From positions 682,001-746,000 of the forward strand of contig OZ244147.1 of NCBI GenBank assembly GCA_965216105.1: DNA of 64,000 nt, read 5' to 3'. The DNA comes from JAALLB01 sp017643495 (GTDB lineage: Bacteria; Pseudomonadota; Alphaproteobacteria; Rhizobiales; Rhizobiaceae). Positions 8,962 through 18,059 of this stretch are shown here, one piece after another (within the stretch, counting starts at the first letter, position 1; each line of letters opens with the position of its first letter). The translations under genes were made by a program, and so were the position numbers. A model generated the notes under the pieces. It was not told where the DNA came from. It saw nothing but the letters and a program-made list of their open reading frames with translations, and did not search any database.

Positions 8962-9555
8962 ATGACTGCAAACGAATTTTCCTTCAGGGAAACCAAGAAG
9001 CGGTTGCGGGAGGAAATGCTGGCAAGGCGGGACGCCCTGACAACCGAACAGCGTATCGAGAAATCACTGGAAGCTACCGCGCACGGCGAAACCGGCATTT
9101 CGATGGTGCCGGGAACGGTTGTTTCCGGGTTTTTCCCGATCCGTTCGGAAATTGATCCCCGCCCGCTGATGGATGCATTGCGCAGAAAGGGAGCGCGGCT
9201 TTGCCTGCCGGTGGTGCTGGATCGCACCACGATCATCTTCCGCGAGCTGGTGCGGGGCGGCGAACTGATTGATACGGGATTTGGCACACGTGGCCCGGCG
9301 GAAAGTGCCGAAATACTCGATCCCGACCTGATGATCATGCCGATGTCCGTGTTTGATCTTCATGGCGGGCGCATCGGTTACGGTGCGGGGCATTATGACC
9401 GGGCAATTGCAAGGCTGATTGATTTGGGCAGGTCACCCCGGCTGATCGGGATGGCTTTTGACTGCCAGCGTGTTGACACGGTTCCGGTTGAGCCACATGA
9501 CCAGCCACTGGGCGCGATCATCACTGAAAGCGGATATCACGAGGTGAAGAAATGA
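8962..9555 (+). CDS. 5-formyltetrahydrofolate cyclo-ligase
   Basis: 197 residues from the ATG at 8962; an ATG at 8947 is also possible and neither has a strong ribosome binding site. It converts 5-formyl-THF to 5,10-methenyl-THF using ATP. The N-terminal helix (RETKKRLREEMLARRDAL) and the C-terminal nucleotide loop RIGYGAGHYDRA near residue 137 are typical. It follows 6S RNA, the usual co-transcribed arrangement. Its stop overlaps the next gene by four bases (ATGA). Confidence 0.92.
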   Translation: MTANEFSFRETKKRLREEMLARRDALTTEQRIEKSLEATAHGETGISMVPGTVVSGFFPIRSEIDPRPLMDALRRKGARLCLPVVLDRTTIIFRELVRGGELIDTGFGTRGPAESAEILDPDLMIMPMSVFDLHGGRIGYGAGHYDRAIARLIDLGRSPRLIGMAFDCQRVDTVPVEPHDQPLGAIITESGYHEVKK

Positions 9556-10367
9556 GGCTGCTGTTTCTGGGTGACATGGTGGGCCGTGTCGGGCGCAATG
9601 CGGTTTTTGAAAAACTGCCCGGGCTGATCCGCAGTCTGGATGTCGATTTTACAATCGTGAACGGTGAAAATGCTGCCGGTGGTTTTGGCATTACCGAGGA
9701 CATTTTCAACAAGACAATCGAGGCTGGTGCCGATGTTGTGACGACCGGCAACCATGTCTGGGACCAGAAGGAGGCGCTTGGTCTGGCCGACCGTGAAGAG
9801 CGCTTTCTGCGACCTGCAAACTTTCCGGCAGGCACGCCGGGACGTGGCGCCAATCTGTATGAAGCACGAAACGGTGCGCGGGTGATGGTGATGAACATCA
9901 TGGGCAAGGTGTTCATGCATCCTGACCTTGATGATCCCTTTGCCTGCGCGGAAGCCCGGCTTGAGGGAGCAGGGCTTGGCGATGTGGCAGACATCATCTT
10001 TGTCGACTTCCACGCCGAGGCCACTTCGGAAAAACAATGTTTCGGCCACTTCCTCGATGGCCGGGTTTCGGCGGTTGTCGGAACGCATACACATGTGCCG
10101 ACTGCCGATTACCAGATCCTGAATGGCGGCACGGCTTACATGTCGGATGCCGGCATGTGCGGGGATTACGATTCCTCTCTGGGCATGGACAAGGAAGAGC
10201 CGCTGAACCGGTTTGTCTCAAAAATTCCGCGGGGAAGGTTTGAGCCGGCTTCGGGTGAAGCAACACTGTGCGGGGTCGGTATAGAGGTCGATGAAAAGAC
10301 CGGTCTGGCCACGGCTGTAAAGCCCCTGCGCGTCGGCGCGCGGCTTGAACCGGTGCTGCCCTGGTAA
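9552..10367 (+). CDS. YmdB-like metallophosphoesterase (TIGR00282 family)
   Basis: 271 residues, normal length. Binuclear-metal phosphoesterase motifs are all present: GDMVGRVG (Asp8), NGENAAGG, GNHVWD, HAEATSEK and GTHTHVPTAD. Members hydrolyse 2',3'-cyclic nucleotides and, in Bacillus, influence development and RNA turnover. The coupling (ATGA overlap) to the cyclo-ligase gene is common in alphaproteobacteria. It is cytoplasmic, with no signal peptide. Confidence 0.93.
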   Translation: MRLLFLGDMVGRVGRNAVFEKLPGLIRSLDVDFTIVNGENAAGGFGITEDIFNKTIEAGADVVTTGNHVWDQKEALGLADREERFLRPANFPAGTPGRGANLYEARNGARVMVMNIMGKVFMHPDLDDPFACAEARLEGAGLGDVADIIFVDFHAEATSEKQCFGHFLDGRVSAVVGTHTHVPTADYQILNGGTAYMSDAGMCGDYDSSLGMDKEEPLNRFVSKIPRGRFEPASGEATLCGVGIEVDEKTGLATAVKPLRVGARLEPVLPW

Positions 10368-10500
10368 GGGCCGGTTGATACCCGGTTGGTGACAACGCAG
10401 CAGGCTGTTTGAATTCAAAAGCAGACCGCCCGGTCTGGACGCACGCCCAAGCCTTTTCTATAAGCAGGCAAATTCCAGTCAATAAAAACAGGAGTGAGCC

Positions 10501-11253
10501 GTGGCAGGCCATTCGAAATTCAAGAATATCATGCATCGCAAGGGACGGCAGGATGCAATCCGTTCCAAGATGTTTTCGCGCCTTTCAAAGGAAATTACCG
10601 TTGCCGTGAAAATGGGTGGCGGGGTCACCGATCCGGACATGAACCCGCGCCTGCGCCTTGCGATCCAGAACGCCAAGGGCCAGTCCATGCCCAAGGACAA
10701 TATCCAGCGGGCGATCACCAAGGGTTCCGGCGGCGATGGCGAGGATTATGAGGAAATCCGCTATGAGGGCTACGGGCCTGGCGGTGTTGCGATTGTCGTT
10801 GAGGCACTGACCGACAACAAGAACCGTTCGGCTGCCAATATCCGGGCGGCCTTTACCAAGAATGGTGGCCAGATGGGGGAAACCGGCTCGGTGTCCTTCA
10901 TGTTCGAGCGCATGGGTGAAATCACCTACAAGGCGGAAACCGGGTCCGAAGACGAAATCATGGAAGCTGCGATCATGGCCGGTGCTGATGATGTCCAGTC
11001 TGACGAGGACGGTCATGTCATCTACTGCCAGTTCGACAGTTTCGGGGATGTGACCAAGAACCTCGAAGATGCTCTTGGTGAGGCGGAAAGCGTCAAGGTT
11101 GTCTGGAAACCGCAAAACAACACGCCGGTTGACGAGGAAAAGGGTGCGACGCTTTTCAAGCTGCTGGAAGCCCTTGATGAAGACGATGATGTGCAGAATG
11201 TCTACTCGAATTACGAGATGGACGATGAAGTGATGGCAAAGCTGTCAGCGTAG
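10501..11253 (+). CDS. yebC: YebC/PmpR-type transcriptional/translational regulator
   Basis: 250 residues, standard length, starting at GTG 10501 after AGGAGTGAGCC. The N-terminal signature AGHSKFKNIMHRKGRQDA (residues 2-19) is diagnostic. The family contains DNA-binding regulators and, more recently, factors that relieve ribosome stalling at proline-rich motifs. It stands alone. Its 3' end overlaps the convergent TauE gene by nine bases. Confidence 0.95.
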   Translation: MAGHSKFKNIMHRKGRQDAIRSKMFSRLSKEITVAVKMGGGVTDPDMNPRLRLAIQNAKGQSMPKDNIQRAITKGSGGDGEDYEEIRYEGYGPGGVAIVVEALTDNKNRSAANIRAAFTKNGGQMGETGSVSFMFERMGEITYKAETGSEDEIMEAAIMAGADDVQSDEDGHVIYCQFDSFGDVTKNLEDALGEAESVKVVWKPQNNTPVDEEKGATLFKLLEALDEDDDVQNVYSNYEMDDEVMAKLSA

Positions 11254-12006
11254 GACTTCATCCAGCAATGGCAGGCTTGAAACCGCTGCCAGCAAAATCA
11301 TGAAAAAGGCGACGCGGCGATAGGTTGCGTCGCTGGCGCCGGTAAAGAAGCGGGTGCCGATTTCTATTCCGATGAAATATCCCGGAATGCAGATCAGCCC
11401 GCGCATGAAAGCCTCCCACGTATAAATATCGCCGAGCAGGTAGCCGACAATGATCATCAGGTCTGTCACGAACAGGTAATAGATCATGTTTGCGCGGACG
11501 GTCGCCGCCTTCGCCGGTCCGGCAAGCCAGTAGACAAGCACGGCAGGGCCGGGAAGGGCGGCAGCAGCTCCCATGAAGCCGCCAAGCCCGCCAAAGCTGA
11601 ACGATACCGGCCTTGTGCGGGGGCCGTTGTATTTCCAGCCCGACCAGAGGATCGATACGGCGATCAGGATGCTGACGGATATGAACCACCTGAGGGCTTC
11701 CGCGTCACCGGTTTTCAATACCCAGATGCCGAGCGGCACAAGTACCGCATAGCCGAGGATGACAGGCAGGACTTCGCCCCAGTTCACCGAGCGGCGGGCA
11801 CTCCAGACAAGCAAGAATGTGGGAACCGAATCCATGATGGTGACCATGGCAAGCGCCATTTGCGGGCCGAAAAATGCAGCAGTGGACGGGCCGATGATCA
11901 TGCCGGAACCGAATCCGGAAAAGCCGCGTACGATGCCGGTCACGAAAACAATCGCGAGGACAATCTGCATTGCAGGTTCGGAGAGGTAGGCGAGGAGGGT
12001 TTCCAT
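11245..12006 (-). CDS. TauE/SafE-type sulfite exporter family permease
   Basis: 253 residues with about eight hydrophobic segments. The opening repeat motif GFSGFGSGMIIGP (residues ~28-40) and the second-half counterpart GGLGGFMGAAAALPGP (~138-153) are the internal duplicated signature of TauE/SafE proteins, which export sulfite or organosulfonates. There is no sulfonate-metabolism neighbour, so the substrate is open. Confidence 0.85.
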   Translation of the reverse strand: METLLAYLSEPAMQIVLAIVFVTGIVRGFSGFGSGMIIGPSTAAFFGPQMALAMVTIMDSVPTFLLVWSARRSVNWGEVLPVILGYAVLVPLGIWVLKTGDAEALRWFISVSILIAVSILWSGWKYNGPRTRPVSFSFGGLGGFMGAAAALPGPAVLVYWLAGPAKAATVRANMIYYLFVTDLMIIVGYLLGDIYTWEAFMRGLICIPGYFIGIEIGTRFFTGASDATYRRVAFFMILLAAVSSLPLLDEVLR

Positions 12007-12148
12007 TATGCGACGCTAGCAAGCCTTTTGGCAAAGGTCGCGATCCAGACCGGCTTTTTACTGGTGCCAGGGTGTGGATGGAAATGTCAGGCGGGCCGAG
12101 GCGGGAACAACCCGGCGGGATGAATGATCCCGGCCGGATTTGGTTTTG

Positions 12149-12373
12149 TTACTTGCGCTTGGTGGCGCCTTTGGCCGGATGGGCTTTTTTGCGCGCTTTT
12201 TCGAGAGCCTTGCCATCGCCGTCATAACCGGAAAAACCGGTATCCTCGACCTGTTTGTCCTGCCACCCAACCGGCCAGTCCAATGCACTGACGGTAGAGG
12301 CCTGAACAGGCACGGCAAAGGTCGTCACAAGCAATGTGGTGGCTGCGAGCGAAGCAAGTTTGTTCGGTTTCAT
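12149..12373 (-). CDS. Small secreted Lys-rich protein
   Basis: 74 residues. A signal peptide (residues 1-25, cleavage after VPVQA) is followed by a short mature peptide ending in a basic tail (KALEKARKKAHPAKGATKRK). A good ribosome binding site (GAAAGGAAAG) precedes the ATG. No recognised domain; it is its own transcription unit. The family is unknown to me. Confidence 0.6.
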   Translation of the reverse strand: MKPNKLASLAATTLLVTTFAVPVQASTVSALDWPVGWQDKQVEDTGFSGYDGDGKALEKARKKAHPAKGATKRK

Positions 12374-12525
12374 GTCGCTTTCCTTTCGTGTGTTGTCAGC
12401 AACAGCGACAATCTAGGAAAGCGGGGTCCGGGTTGCTCACCGATTTCAAAACCGGTCGGGGTTTTTCGGAATCAGCCAGAGTTTTTCAAAATCGGTAACT
12501 GCGAAAGCGGCAGGCAGAAGGATGC

Positions 12526-13554
12526 TCACCCCTTGGAAAAGGTACGCTTGCGGAATTGCGTCGGGTTCTCGCCAATGATTTCGCGGAAAGCACGGTTGAA
12601 AGGGCCGAGAGAAGCATAGCCGACATCATAGGCAATGCTGATAATCGGCATGTCGGCCTTTACCGGATCGGCAAGAACCTCGCAGGCAGCCTTGATCCGG
12701 TGTTCGTTCACAAATGCTGCAAAATTGCGATAGCCAAGCCCCTTGTTGATGACTTTCCGCAAGCGGTGTTCCGGGGTTTCAAGGTCATCGGCCAGCTTCC
12801 TGATGGTCAGTCCCTCTTGCCGCCAGATATCGTTTTCCATGGATGATTTCAGTTTCTGGAGAACGGCCATTTCGGCTGGAGAGAGCGAGTCCTCGGAACC
12901 CTTTCGGTTGCGGACCGGGTCTGCCCAGAGATTGTCGCGGACGACCAGGGCCCAATAGGCAAAAACCAGTATCAGGATGAGCATGGTGACGGCCTTGAAC
13001 ATGTGAAACCAGACCGGCAGGTTGATATCCCCGAGCCACCAGTGTGCGGCTGTGAGCAACACACCGTCAATCGCGGCAAGGGTCATGAACCACTGGCGGA
13101 ATTTCAACCGGTCTTCAACAAGGTCATTGCGGTTGGTCGTTATGGTTACAAACAGCAAATAGACATAGATGAGCAGGGATGACAGGTGACAGAAGATGTC
13201 GAATGCCGGATATCCCTCGGCCACAAAATGGCTGGTTATGCTCGCAGCAACGAAGGCCAGTTGCCAGGGTTGCAGTTCAAACTCGTCTATAAACAGTTCC
13301 AGCAATCCCCAGGCAATCAGCACCGGGCAGAGTGCAACAATCGCAGTCCTGATCCACCAGTAACTGCTTTGCATGATGCCGGAATTTTCGATTGCCATGA
13401 GAGACATGACCATCATGGCGCCGATGACCAGCAGCATTGCCAGGGCCGATACCGTCTTGCGGTTGAGACTTCGTGAAAGCACCAGATGCACACAGAGCAG
13501 GCCGAGAATCCCGATTGAGGCCGCATTGATCGCGATATCGAGGGTTTCGTACAT
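12526..13554 (-). CDS. AraC-family regulator with N-terminal membrane domain
   Basis: 342 residues. The first ~220 residues hold about seven hydrophobic segments (for example AASIGILGLLCVHLVLS, VSALAMLLVIGAMMVMSL, VTMLILILVFAYWALV). The last ~100 residues are an AraC-type double helix-turn-helix: IRKLADDLETPEHRLRKVINKGLGYRNF, then IISIAYDVGYASLGPFNRAFRE, the second HTH signature. It probably senses a membrane or extracellular signal and acts at a membrane-proximal promoter. The target is unknown. Confidence 0.85.
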   Translation of the reverse strand: MYETLDIAINAASIGILGLLCVHLVLSRSLNRKTVSALAMLLVIGAMMVMSLMAIENSGIMQSSYWWIRTAIVALCPVLIAWGLLELFIDEFELQPWQLAFVAASITSHFVAEGYPAFDIFCHLSSLLIYVYLLFVTITTNRNDLVEDRLKFRQWFMTLAAIDGVLLTAAHWWLGDINLPVWFHMFKAVTMLILILVFAYWALVVRDNLWADPVRNRKGSEDSLSPAEMAVLQKLKSSMENDIWRQEGLTIRKLADDLETPEHRLRKVINKGLGYRNFAAFVNEHRIKAACEVLADPVKADMPIISIAYDVGYASLGPFNRAFREIIGENPTQFRKRTFSKG

Positions 13555-13713
13555 GGCGCTGTTGATCCTGTATGCGGGTTGAAACCCGGATGGTCCGGTT
13601 CTGCAATATAGGCATGACTTGCCTGCAAGCCAAGAAACGGAATGAAGGTTACTTGCAGAATGTTTCCGTTTCGTTCACTGTTTGCATGCAAGTTCTGTTA
13701 TCAGGATCATATC

Positions 13714-14223
13714 ATGCAGACAGCGACACGAATATTCGGGATTGATCCCGGCCTGCGCAATACCGGGTGGGGGGTAATCGAGACGAAGGGTTCTTCCCTT
13801 GCGTTCGTTGCCGCGGGAACCGTGCGCTCAGATGCACGGGCGTCGCTGGGTGAACGGTTGCGACAATTGCATGAGGGTCTTTCCGCGTTGATCAGCGACT
13901 ATGCACCACATGAGGCAGCGGTCGAACAGACATTTGTGAACCGGGATGCGCAGGCGACGCTGAAGCTTGGCCATGCCCGCGGTGTGGCGTTGCTGGTTCC
14001 TGCACTGGCTGGTTTGCCGATTGCCGAATATGCCCCGAACCGGGTCAAGAAAACCGTTATAGGTGTTGGACACGGTGACAAGAAACAGATCCGTCTGATG
14101 GTCAACATGTTGCTGCCGAAAGCCAGGTTTGACAGCGATGACGCGGCTGATGCGCTGGCGATTGCAATTTGTCACGCCAATCACCGGGGCAGTTCGGAGT
14201 TGAAGATTGCCGCTTCATTCTGA
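13714..14223 (+). CDS. ruvC: Crossover junction endodeoxyribonuclease RuvC
   Basis: 169 residues from ATG 13714, which has AGGA nine bases upstream; a longer in-frame extension to 13642 has no support. It resolves Holliday junctions by symmetric nicking. The RNase H-like acidic residues are present: Asp11 (FGIDPGLRNTGWG), Glu71 (AAVEQTFVN), and Asp143/Asp146 (SDDAADALAIAI). The stop overlaps the next gene by 17 bases, so it is the head of the ruv operon. Confidence 0.95.
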   Translation: MQTATRIFGIDPGLRNTGWGVIETKGSSLAFVAAGTVRSDARASLGERLRQLHEGLSALISDYAPHEAAVEQTFVNRDAQATLKLGHARGVALLVPALAGLPIAEYAPNRVKKTVIGVGHGDKKQIRLMVNMLLPKARFDSDDAADALAIAICHANHRGSSELKIAASF

Positions 14224-15103
14224 CCTTCCGCATACCCCTTTTGACGGCTCGCACCCACTTTTCCGCATCGGGCTCAAGCCATTCCGGCGTGCGGACTGGT
14301 TTCACGCCGATCACTGTCTTGAGGAGCATCTTGCCGAAAAACGAAGGCTGGTCAGCGAAATCCCGGACAAGGTTTTCCGAATGACCAAGGGCACGGAAGC
14401 AGCCCAGCAAGAAGTTCTCTCAATCGTCGGCAATCACCTGATCGGGCATGATGCCGGGCGCTATTGCAGAACCGGTGACGGAACAGGGGTGACATTTGCT
14501 TCCGCAGCCATGCTTCCCGATAGCGACATACAAGACATGCCGGCCCTGTTGAGGGCGGCACTGCTTGTTCAGGAAGACCTTGTCATCATGTCCAGGCGGG
14601 ACGGTTTCTGGCATCTTGCTGCAGGGGCTGTCTGTTTCCCGTCCTCGTGGTCATTGAAAGACAAGGCCGGAAAACCGATGCATGGTGTTCATGCCCCGGT
14701 CCCCGGGTTTCGCGAGGGAACCCGCAATGCGGGGCTGATAGAGAGAATTTTCGACAATCTTCAGGTCGAGCAACCTGTGGAGCGTTTCAACTGGTCGATA
14801 TACAATACAGACCGGTTGTTTCAGGATGGCCGTTCCGGTGAACATGTCGGCAAGGATGACAGGCATTTTCTGCGCGTTGAACGGCAGACACTGACACGCT
14901 TGCCTGAAAGCGGGGACATTCTTTTCACCATCCGCATATATGTTGATCCGTTCGAGGCACTGAAGGGAAGGGCAGACCGGTCGGAATTTGCCCGCGGTTT
15001 CATCGGCCTGCTTCAGGGTCTGGATGAAGAACAACTGGAATACAAGGGGCTGGTCGACGGACGTGCCCGGCTGGTAAAGCGATTGCAGGCTATGGTGGAA
15101 TGA
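14207..15103 (+). CDS. DUF3445 family, heme-dependent oxidative N-demethylase-like
   Basis: 298 residues from a TTG (14207) inside the end of ruvC, with GGAG upstream. The pattern HPLFRIGLKPFRRADWFHAD...EHLAEKRRLV, FPSSWSLKDKAGKPMHGVHAPVPGF and FRVERQTLTRLP-type stretches (here FLRVERQTLTRLP) fit DUF3445, a family related to the alpha subunit of a heme-dependent oxidative N-demethylase. The chemistry of this member is not known. Its location between ruvC and ruvA, tightly spaced (five bases before ruvA), implies co-transcription with recombination genes, with no obvious link in function. Confidence 0.82.
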   Translation: MPLHSDLPHTPFDGSHPLFRIGLKPFRRADWFHADHCLEEHLAEKRRLVSEIPDKVFRMTKGTEAAQQEVLSIVGNHLIGHDAGRYCRTGDGTGVTFASAAMLPDSDIQDMPALLRAALLVQEDLVIMSRRDGFWHLAAGAVCFPSSWSLKDKAGKPMHGVHAPVPGFREGTRNAGLIERIFDNLQVEQPVERFNWSIYNTDRLFQDGRSGEHVGKDDRHFLRVERQTLTRLPESGDILFTIRIYVDPFEALKGRADRSEFARGFIGLLQGLDEEQLEYKGLVDGRARLVKRLQAMVE

Positions 15104-15107
15104 TGTC

Positions 15108-15725
15108 GTGATTGGAAAACTCAAGGGAATTCTCGATACAATCGGTGACGAGACGGTCATACTGGATGTCGGTGGCGTGGGCTACGAGGTGCATTGTTCG
15201 GCCATGACATTCGGCAAGCTTCCCGCAGCAGGCGAGGCTTGTACACTGTCGATTGAAACCCACGTTCGCGAAAACGAAATTCGCCTGTTCGGTTTTGCCA
15301 GCGAGCAGGAACGCCAGTGGTTCCGGCTGTTGCAAAGCGTGCAGGGTGTGGGTGCCAAGGTTGCCCTTGCCATTCAGTCCACGCTTTCTGCCAGCGACCT
15401 TGCCTCTGCCATTGCCCTTCAGGACAAGGCAATGGTTGCCCGTGCGCCGGGTGTGGGGCCAAAGGTTGCACAGCGAATTGTGCTGGAGTTGAAAAACAAG
15501 GTGCCTGCCTATTCCGGAGCAGAAGCAGCTGAAATGGGTCTTGCGGCCGATATCGGGGAGGGTGTTGCCTCAAGTGCCGTGCAGGATGCGGTTTCCGCGC
15601 TCGGCAATCTGGGCTATTCTTCGCAGCAGGCGGCCGGTGCCGTCTCTGCCGCACTTGCCCAGGCTGGGGAGGATGCGGACAGCGCCACACTTATTCGTCT
15701 CGGGTTGAAGGAGCTGGCAGGGTGA
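15108..15725 (+). CDS. ruvA: Holliday junction branch migration protein RuvA
   Basis: 205 residues starting at GTG 15108. The N-terminal OB fold (IGKLKGILDTIGDETVILDVGGVGYEV), two helix-hairpin-helix repeats (LLQSVQGVGAKVAL and VARAPGVGPKVAQRI, the latter around residues 107-121) and a C-terminal domain III that contacts RuvB are all visible. It binds four-way junctions as a tetramer. The stop overlaps the next start by four bases (GTGA). Confidence 0.95.
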   Translation: MIGKLKGILDTIGDETVILDVGGVGYEVHCSAMTFGKLPAAGEACTLSIETHVRENEIRLFGFASEQERQWFRLLQSVQGVGAKVALAIQSTLSASDLASAIALQDKAMVARAPGVGPKVAQRIVLELKNKVPAYSGAEAAEMGLAADIGEGVASSAVQDAVSALGNLGYSSQQAAGAVSAALAQAGEDADSATLIRLGLKELAG

Positions 15726-16210
15726 ATGATCCAATTTTTCAGACACGGTCCATTACCGACGGGTTTGTCCGTGTTTTCGGCGGTATGATGCTGGGCTCCC
15801 TGGCCGGCATTGTGGTGCTGGTCATCGGCATGCTGCTGCTGCACCATTTCGGATCGGGTCTGATCGGCCGTGATCCGGGCCTTCTTGCAGAAAACGGATA
15901 TTCCGTATGGGTGGCGATGCTTGTTGGCGGATGGCTGGTGCTGCTGCCTTCGATCCTTTTTGCCACCGTTTCGGCTGCCCGCAGGCAGTCCAGGCAGGCG
16001 TTGGTCTTGCTGATCACCGGAGGGATGGTGTTGCTGGTTCTTTGCGGGGCATATCTCCTGTTGCCGGGCAGCAAGCTCGTCTCCCTTGCGGGCGTTCTTG
16101 CTATGCTGGTTCTGGTCATTGAAATGATGCGGGCTTCATTCCGGATGCTGATGCCGTTTGCCTGGCGTTCTGTGCGTTCTGTAAAAACCGGACCGGAACT
16201 TGCCCGATGA
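15722..16210 (+). CDS. Four-TM membrane protein inside the ruv operon
   Basis: 162 residues starting at GTG 15722, overlapping ruvA by four bases and ruvB by four bases. Hydrophobic segments lie at about 22-45 (GMMLGSLAGIVVLVIGMLLL), 60-80, 93-113 (ALVLLITGGMVLLVLCGAYLL) and 117-135, and the C-terminal tail is basic. I do not recognise a family. The double overlap means translational coupling to RuvA and RuvB, which is odd for a membrane protein. Confidence 0.7.
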   Translation: MNDPIFQTRSITDGFVRVFGGMMLGSLAGIVVLVIGMLLLHHFGSGLIGRDPGLLAENGYSVWVAMLVGGWLVLLPSILFATVSAARRQSRQALVLLITGGMVLLVLCGAYLLLPGSKLVSLAGVLAMLVLVIEMMRASFRMLMPFAWRSVRSVKTGPELAR

Positions 16211-17244
16211 CGGCAGACCGTTTGATTGACGCCAGTGAACGTGGCGAGGACACCGATGTTGCGATGCGGCCGCAAACGCTTGATGATTTTATCGGGCAAG
16301 CGGCGGCACGGGCCAATCTCAAGGTTTTCATTGAGGCGGCCAAGAAACGCGGTGAGGCACTCGATCATGTGCTGTTTGTCGGGCCGCCGGGGCTTGGCAA
16401 GACAACGCTTGCGCAGATCATGGCCCGTGAATTGGGGGTGAATTTCCGTTCCACATCCGGACCGGTAATTGCCAAGGCCGGAGACCTCGCTGCCCTGCTT
16501 ACCAATCTGGAAGAGGGCGACATTCTCTTCATTGACGAAATTCACCGCCTCAATCCGGCGGTTGAGGAAATTCTCTATCCGGCAATGGAAGATTACCAGC
16601 TTGACCTGATCATCGGTGAGGGGCCGGCTGCCCGGTCGGTCAAGATTGATCTGGCAAAATTCACGCTTGTCGCGGCGACCACGCGGCTCGGTCTCCTGAC
16701 CACGCCGTTGCGTGACCGGTTCGGCATTCCAGTAAGGCTCAATTTCTATGAGCCGCAGGAGCTGGAACTGATCGTGCGGCGCGGTGCGCGGATCATGGGG
16801 CTTTCGATGGCCGATGACGGGGCGAAGGAAATCGCCAACCGGGCTCGCGGAACACCACGGATAGCCGGAAGGCTGTTGCGCCGGGTCCGGGACTTTGCAG
16901 CGGTTGGCGAGGCTGAAACCGTGAACGCGAAAGTGGCTGATGAAGCCCTGTCCCGTCTTGAGGTGGATGCAATCGGGCTTGATGAACTGGACCGGCGCTA
17001 TCTCAACCAGATTGCCCGCAATTTTGGCGGGGGACCGGTCGGGATTGAAACCATCGCGGCAGCGCTTTCCGAGCCTCGCGATGCGATTGAAGACATTATT
17101 GAGCCGTTTCTGATCCAGCAGGGTTTTATCCAGCGTACGCCGCGCGGGCGTTTGATGACGGAACGGGCATGGCAGCATCTGGGGCTGCCGACCCCTGCCA
17201 ATCTTGCCGCGCAACAACGCAACCTGTTTGATGATGAGCAGTAG
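16207..17244 (+). CDS. ruvB: Holliday junction branch migration helicase RuvB
   Basis: 345 residues. AAA+ motor that drives branch migration with RuvA. Walker A GPPGLGKTT lies at 59-67, Walker B DILFIDEIHRL at 105-115, sensor-I region VAATTRLGLL, the arginine-finger stretch LRDRFG and a C-terminal winged helix (FIQRTPRGRLMT...AWQHLG). The start overlaps the upstream membrane-protein gene (ATGA). Confidence 0.97.
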   Translation: MTADRLIDASERGEDTDVAMRPQTLDDFIGQAAARANLKVFIEAAKKRGEALDHVLFVGPPGLGKTTLAQIMARELGVNFRSTSGPVIAKAGDLAALLTNLEEGDILFIDEIHRLNPAVEEILYPAMEDYQLDLIIGEGPAARSVKIDLAKFTLVAATTRLGLLTTPLRDRFGIPVRLNFYEPQELELIVRRGARIMGLSMADDGAKEIANRARGTPRIAGRLLRRVRDFAAVGEAETVNAKVADEALSRLEVDAIGLDELDRRYLNQIARNFGGGPVGIETIAAALSEPRDAIEDIIEPFLIQQGFIQRTPRGRLMTERAWQHLGLPTPANLAAQQRNLFDDEQ

Positions 17245-17336
17245 TTTTGAGGGTGTGAGCATTGAAAAACGGATGCCAAGTCTCTTTGGCGGATGATTTC
17301 GCGAACTATTCAACGACGAATTGACAAGGTTTCCTG

Positions 17337-18059
17337 ATGCTGATCAGCCATAGAATGAAATTCATTTTTATTAAGACGTCCAAAACCGCAGGGACATCAA
17401 TTGAATCCTATTTTGAGCGATTTTGCATGCCGGCAGACATGTGGTCGCAACAACATTTCAGGAATGAGTGGACTTCAGAGGAGGGTATCATCGGTTACCG
17501 TGGACCGGGCAGGCAGAATGAAACCTGGTACAATCACATGTCGGCGGAGAAAATCAAACAAGAGGCCGGAGATGAAGTCTGGTCAGAATATTTCAAGTTT
17601 ACTGCTGTTCGAAACCCGTTTGACAAGTTGGTATCGTTATTTTCGATGGACATGTATCGTCAAGAAAATCCCAACTGGGTTGCAGATGCAACAGCTGAAG
17701 CGAATGGTGCTGTTGCCAAGGGCAGGGAAATTCAGAACAAAGATCGTGAAGTAGCGACTTTCCGCAAATGGCTGGCTTCGAGCAATATTTCCTCAGATCG
17801 CAAACTTTATCTGATAGATGGCGAAGAATGCGTTGATGATTACATACGCTATGAAAACCTGACCGGTGATATTGAACGCATCTCCAACCAGTTTGGACTT
17901 CCGTATGATCCGCAATTTTTGCCGAAATACAAAAGCGGTTACAGAAACAGGGAAATTGCACTGGCTGACTACTATGACTATGAAACGGTGAAGCTCGTTG
18001 AAAATGAATATGCTTGGGAGCTTGAGCGGTTTGGTTATAGCGCTCCGGATATTGCATGA
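17337..18059 (+). CDS. Sulfotransferase-family protein
   Basis: 240 residues. The 5'-phosphosulfate-binding loop is FIKTSKTAGTSIE (residues 11-23) and the 3'-phosphate-binding segment is TAVRNPFDKLVSLF. These match PAPS-dependent sulfotransferases acting on carbohydrates or other cell-surface acceptors. Codon use is visibly more AT-rich than in ruvB or ybgC (AAA, ATT and TTT frequent), which suggests recent acquisition. It stands alone, with no PAPS or glycan genes nearby, so the acceptor is unknown. Confidence 0.82.
   Translation: MLISHRMKFIFIKTSKTAGTSIESYFERFCMPADMWSQQHFRNEWTSEEGIIGYRGPGRQNETWYNHMSAEKIKQEAGDEVWSEYFKFTAVRNPFDKLVSLFSMDMYRQENPNWVADATAEANGAVAKGREIQNKDREVATFRKWLASSNISSDRKLYLIDGEECVDDYIRYENLTGDIERISNQFGLPYDPQFLPKYKSGYRNREIALADYYDYETVKLVENEYAWELERFGYSAPDIA

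Noticed and set aside
12140..12619. A 159-codon plus-strand frame
   Set aside because: Overlaps the small secreted protein and the AraC gene in antisense; no coding features.
15739..17313. A 524-codon open frame on the minus strand
   Set aside because: It is exactly antisense to ruvB and the 4-TM gene, has no recognisable protein features, and reflects codon bias of the real genes.
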